A stretch of 64,000 bases of DNA from Aquilaria yunnanensis (Eukaryota > Streptophyta > Magnoliopsida > Malvales > Thymelaeaceae), in NCBI GenBank assembly GCA_039654915.1, contig CM077594.1:34941001-35005000 (forward strand). The letters are read 5' to 3'. A model generated the notes under the pieces. That model worked only from the letters and a program-made list of their open reading frames with translations, had not been told where the DNA came from and ran no database searches. This document shows, in pieces, positions 58,536 to 64,000 of this stretch. Within the stretch, counting starts at the first letter, position 1; each line of letters begins with the position of its first letter. Made by a program: the position numbers and the translations under genes.

Positions 58536-61025
58536 TGTTACCACCTCATAAAATGGGAGAATTACAAGTGTGTCATGATGGCTAAAAACCATTATATTGT
58601 GTAATTCTCACCATAGTGTCTGAAGTATGGGAGGTAAAAGGCATGATCAACACCTCCTTAAAAGTGTTCCAAGTTGGTAACTTGGCCCCTAGGAAAAGCC
58701 TAAAGGATTGCTTGTTTGTCAAGCAACCTAAGGACTTTTTTGTATGGTTTTGGAAATTCGGGTACTCAATTGCAAAACTCTCAAGAAAGAGACTTGGAGA
58801 GTTATGGGAAGGATATAAATGGTATGAAAGTGCTATTGGAGGATGAAATTACTCATGGAAGACAAGTTTGGACAAAGGAAACAATAAAGGTAATAAGGAC
58901 CTAAATGTCCCAGTGTAAACCTTAAGGTGTTCAAGCTTTTGACTTAAGTCTAAGGGTGGAAATTTGGGGTTATCCCACCATGAGGGAGGCAGCCATGACT
59001 TGATAATTAGTCAAAAATGTTGGGCACATGTGTACCAATGAATTTAAGACAAAGAAACCATAATTAGTGAGAAGGAAAATGACATAAAGCAAGGTTAAGC
59101 TTGTTAAGTGTGTTTTGGTGCTCTCAAGCTCATTTAAGGCCATTTAAGTGGCCAAATCACTTATCCCACTCTCATTTTCGTCCTCCCCCAGCCCAAGAAC
59201 ACAGCCATACTTCCTCCACAGCCACCACACCTTCAAACTTGCAATTGATTGAAATTGAACGCAAAAGGAAGCAATTGGAAGCAAACTAGAGCTATTTCTT
59301 GTACACTTCAAGGATTAAGCTTCAAATTCAGGCTACTCAATTTGGTAAGGGTTCTCTTGCTCTCATGGGTTGTTTTCTGTATTTTCAAACATCCATGGAG
59401 CTATGGCTAAGCTTGGAAGAGAGCCATGAGCTTGATGAACCAAGCTTATTGAGGGGAGTGCACTTATTGAAGGTTTTGTGACCTATTGTCAAGTGCACAA
59501 AGATGGCAGTAAAATGAGAGTTTCTAGAGCCCAAAGTTAGTACTAACTAGTGTTAAAATCCTCCTAAGATTAAGCATTAGCTTGTGGAGGGCTTCCATAG
59601 TGATTTGGTTATGTTTATTATGTGGTTTATGGACTAACCCATGGTATATGTTGCTGCCACATTTCATGTGTTTGTTGTTTGTGTTTGGCTGCTGCATTTG
59701 GTTGCTATATCTTGTATATATGCATTGTGTTTTTTGTGTTTTAGTGTCTTTGGATTCATGTTTTAATGAGGATCACATTACCTTAAGAAAGCAAGTGTTA
59801 CCCTTACTAAGTTTCTCAATGAAACTTACTCCCCTCAATTCTGTCATTTCAGGTCCAGCTGAAAAATCACCTTCAACTTAACCTTTGTGGTTTGAGTTTT
59901 GATCTGAAATTTAGGGTACATGAACTTCCATATGTCTAGTTGTGATCTGGAAAGTTTGGTGATTTTAGGAGCACATTTGGTATTTTTAATTGTGGTACTT
60001 ACTGTGTTGTGCAGCAGCTGTCCAGCATCCTGTTTTTGGAGTCCATTGTGTCTCAGGACCTCCTGTAACCTAGGGTGCGTATTTAGCTGATTTAATACCA
60101 TATTTTAGTTCATATATGCATGTACATGTATTGTATGGAAAATGAGACAATTATGTGAACATTTGAGTAATGTTTTGCCTATGTAAGTGATGTGGTGCAA
60201 AGCTGCCTAAGTGTGAATGATGGGCTGCTTACTTGTAAATTTCATTTTTTCCACATAAAGTTGTTAAAACAAAGGGAATTTAATTCCTATGTGTATTGGA
60301 CATATATGGGATAGCTTTGGAGGGCTTTCCCCTTGTGAATGAAGTGTTTGCATGGTTTGGAAAAATTGTATGGGCAAAATGGTCCAAAAGTTGCCAGAAT
60401 TTCAACCATGTACCTAAAGTTTAATATCTCCCTGTGTAGAATTAATCTTGATATGAAATTTCTAACACACCTATAGAACATCTAGATATTGAACTGGAAT
60501 TTGGAATTTCTGGATTTGGATCCTTGTAGCCAAAGATATGACGTTGCAAATTTGGCTTAGTTACTGTTCATTTGGTCAGAATTTTGTAACCAACTTAAAA
60601 AATCTATAACTTGGCCCATAGGTGGGCTATTGATGTAAAACAAAATTCCTTGGTTTTATCTAAGTCTCTACTTGATAATGGTGCAAATAAAACAGGGGGC
60701 TATGTGGCTATAATGATACATTTTATTAGTGGAAGTTACAGGTGCAGTAGCTGGCCACTAGAACTTAACAAGATTGCCTAATGTGTGGAAGCCAAAAATA
60801 AGACTTGTGCTAGTGTTTTCCTTCTTTGCTGCCATGGTGTGCATGAAATGTGAATATGTGTGTGATGGTTGGACCAATATGCATGTATTTACATAGTGCC
60901 CAAGAGGGCCACTTGGGTATGCACACTAAGGGTAGTGTTTTGATGGCCTACAGAACATTACCAATCCTAGGAGTCTAAATGCACAGTTTTGGCACCATAA
61001 CTGGACTACCCTGGATTGGGTAACA
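58536..61025 (+). mobile_element. Solo LTR, family A (copy 2)
   Basis: 2490 bp, TGTTACCACC to GATTGGGTAACA, flanked by CTTGG (58531-58535) and CCTGG (61026-61030), a TSD with one mismatch. It is colinear with copy 1 and longer by a block near 60510-60668. No gag-pol. Frames at 58616-58846 and 59582-59881 correspond to 4104-4394 and 5005-5352 of copy 1. Confidence 0.9.
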
Positions 61026-64000
61026 CCTGGGGTGCAAACATTCCGAACTTGTTTTGAATGAAAACATTCACAACTTGTTTAGATTGAAATGGAAACATTC
61101 ACAACTAGTTTTGAATGGAAACATTCACACCTTGTTTTGAATTAGGTGAAAATATTCACAACTTGTTTTGAACGGATACTTTCACAACATGTTTAGAATG
61201 AAATGGAAACACTCACAGCTTGTTTGGAATAGAAACATTCAAGACTTGTTTTGATTGAAATGGAAGCATTCACAATTTGTTTAGAATAGAAACATTCATA
61301 ACTTGTTTAGAATGAAATCGAAACACTTACAACTAGATTGGAATGGAAACATTCACAATTTCATTAGAACGATTGGATACATTCAGAACTTGTTTGGAAT
61401 AGAAACATTCACAACCTGTTTAGATTAAAATGGAAACACTTACAACTTGTTTGGAATAATAAATTTTAGAACCTATTTAGAATGAAATGGAAGCGTTCAT
61501 AATTTGTTTGGGATAAGAACGTTCACCACATGCTTGTAATACAAAAACTTTTGACTTCTTTAGAATGAAATGGAAACATTCACAAGTTGTTCGGAATCGA
61601 GTCCAAACAGTCACAACTTGTTTAAAATTTAATGGAATGATTCGTAACTTGTTTGCAATGGAAACATTCACAACTTGTTTAGAATGGAATGAAAACATTC
61701 CCATTTGAATGGAAACATACATAACCAATTTGGAGTTGAAACAATCACAACTTGTTCATAATGAAATGTAAACATTCACATCTTGTTTGGAATGGAACCA
61801 TTCATAACTTGATTAGAATGAAATGAAAACATTCACATCTTGTTTGGAATGAAATGGTAACATTCACAACTTCCTTAGAATGAAATGGAAACATTCTTGG
61901 CTGGTTTGGAATAGAAATAATCACAACTTATTTTGAATGGAAACATTCACAACGTGAATAGAATGAAATGGATTCTTGCACAACTAGTTTGCAATGGAAA
62001 TGTTCACAACTTGTTAAGAATGAAATAGGAACATTGACAACTAGTTTGGATTGGAAATGGTCATAACTAGTTTTGAATGAAAACATTCACAACCTGTTTA
62101 GAATAAAATGAAAATATTTATAGCTTGCATGGAATAGAAATAGTCACAACTTGGTTAGAATGAAATGGAAACATTCATAATTTGTTTGGAATAGAAATAT
62201 ACATAACTTAGTTGGAATGGAAACATTCACTACTTGTTCAAAATGAAATCGAAAGATTTATCACTAGTTTGGAATGGAAACATTCACAACTTGTTTAGAA
62301 TAAAATGAAAATGTTTACAACTAGTTTGGAGTGCAAACATTCCCAACTACTTTAGAATGGAAAGGTTCACAACTTGTTTAGAAAGTAATGGAAACATTCA
62401 TAGCCTATTTGGACAAAAAACATTCATAGCTTTGTTTAGAATGAAATGGAAACATCCATAACTTGTTTAGAGTATAAACAATCACAATTTGTTTGGAATG
62501 GAAACATCGGCAACTTCTTTAGAGTGAAATTGAAACATTCACAACAAGTTTGGAATGGTAACATTCACAACTTTTGTCGAATGAAATATAAACATTCATA
62601 ACTTGTTTGTAGTAGAAACAATCACAACTAGTTTAGACTAAAATGGAAAGGTTCACAAGTTGTTTGGAATAGAAACATTGTTTACTTGTTTAGAATGAAA
62701 GAGAAACATTACCAAACTATTTGGAATAGAAATATTCACATCTTCTTTGGAATGGAAACATTAACAACTTGATTATAATAAAATGGTAACACTCACAACT
62801 TGTTTAGAATGGAAACATACAAAACTCATTTGGAGTGGAAACATTCACAACTTGTTTAGAATAAAATGAAAACATTCCCAACAGGTTTGAAATTTAAATG
62901 CTCAAAACTTGTTTAGAGTGAAATGCAACCATTTACACCTTATTTTGAATGGAAAGATTAACAACTTGTTTAGAATGAAACAAAAACAATCAAAACTTAT
63001 TTGGAGTACAAACCTTCACAAGTTGTTCAAAATCAAATGGAAACATTAACAACTTCTTTAGATTGGAAACAGTCATAAATTTTTCTAAATGGAATGAAAG
63101 CATTCAATACTAGTTTGGAGTGGAAACTTTCCCAACTTGTTTAAAATGAAATGGAAACACTTATAACTAGTTTCAAATGCAAATATTCACAACTTGCTTG
63201 GAATAAAATGGAAACATTCACAACTTGTTCGGAATAGAAATATTCCCAACCTATTTAGACTGAACTGGAAACATTCATAACTTAGTTGGAAAACAAAGAA
63301 TAACAACTTGTTTGGGAGAGAAACATTCTTAGCTTGATTTCAATGAAATGGAAACATTCACAACTAGTTTTGAGAGGAAACATTCACAACTTGTTTAGAA
63401 TGAAAATGAAACATGCACAACTAGTTTGCAATGGAAACATTGAGAACTTGTTTAGAATGGAATGGAAAGATTCCCAAGTTGTTTGGAAAAGAAAGATTCA
63501 AAACTTGTATCAAATGCAAACATTTCCAACTTGTTTAGAATGAATTGAAAACATTTACAACTTGTTTGGACTGGAAACATTCACAACTTGTTTAGAATAG
63601 AAACATTCACAACATGTTTAGAATGAATTAGAAACTTTCACAACTTGTTCAAAATTGAAACATTCGCAACTTGTTTAGAACGAAATGGAAATACTCAGAA
63701 CTTGGCTGGAGTAGAAACATTCAGAACTTGTTTGGAATGAAATAGAAGGATTCATAATTTGTTTGGGGTAGAAACTTTCATAACATGCTTGCAATGGAAA
63801 CGTTCATAACTTGTTTACATTGAAATGGAAACATCCACAACTTATTTGGAGTTGAATCCAAAGAGTCACAACATGTTTACAATGAAATGGAAACCTTCAT
63901 AACTTATTTGGAATAGAGACATTCACAACTTGTTTATAGTGCAAAACATTCACAACTTGTTTAGAATGAAAAGGCAACATTGACAACTAGTTTGGAATGT
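61026..64000. repeat. Minisatellite array (segment 9), runs off the window
   Basis: Degenerate 26/31-bp units up to the last base, with frequent single-unit variants and no insertion. The array continues beyond the window, so its true size is unknown. No gene is seen. Confidence 0.93.

Overview
This window looks like plant (angiosperm, probably dicot) heterochromatin, most likely pericentromeric or interstitial satellite DNA. The species cannot be named from the sequence. I see no intact host gene and no rRNA or tRNA gene. The matrix is an AT-rich minisatellite. Units of 26 bp (GGAAACATTCACAACTTGTT+TGGAAT) and 31 bp (the same start, ending TAGAATGAAAT) alternate, giving a 57-bp dimer. The array is organised into higher-order copies of roughly 2.6-3.8 kb once inserted elements are subtracted.

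Layout. Satellite fills 1-4012, 6338-7250, 9634-10901, 15718-18407, 19396-21715, 37727-38411, 39829-43345, 55331-58535 and 61026-64000. The inserts are, in order: a solo LTR of family A (4013-6337); a solo LTR of family B (7251-9633); a minus-strand gag-only Gypsy element of family C with a truncated 5' LTR (10902-15717); a solo LTR of family C (18408-19395); and a 16-kb nested block (21716-37726). That block holds a CACTA/En-Spm-like remnant with a Stowaway MITE and a diverged ~170-bp tandem repeat, then a 9.3-kb minus-strand Ty3/Gypsy chromovirus of family D (Tekay-like), a truncated inverted LTR A, and an LTR D fragment. Next come a solo LTR of family E (38412-39828) and a 12-kb Tat/Retand-like Gypsy element of family F (43346-55330). 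The 3' LTR of family F is split by a 4.3-kb chromovirus-type solo LTR G. The last insert is a second solo LTR A (58536-61025).

Coding content is all transposon-derived and decayed: gag of family C; gag, protease, RT, RNase H, integrase and chromodomain of family D; RNase H and integrase of family F; and part of an En/Spm transposase. The most gene-like object is a spliced antisense gene in the 3' region of family F (47052-49493, minus), with its own TATA box, three credible introns, a 'putative gypsy-type transposon' domain and a coiled-coil C-terminus. It carries stop codons here.

Paired higher-order copies allow relative dating. LTR C sits at the same satellite site in two copies and is absent from others, while LTRs A and B are present in one copy and have recognisable empty sites in its duplicate. 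Satellite amplification and retrotransposition were therefore interleaved. All repeat periods, alignments and splice sites were read by eye; no similarity search was run.
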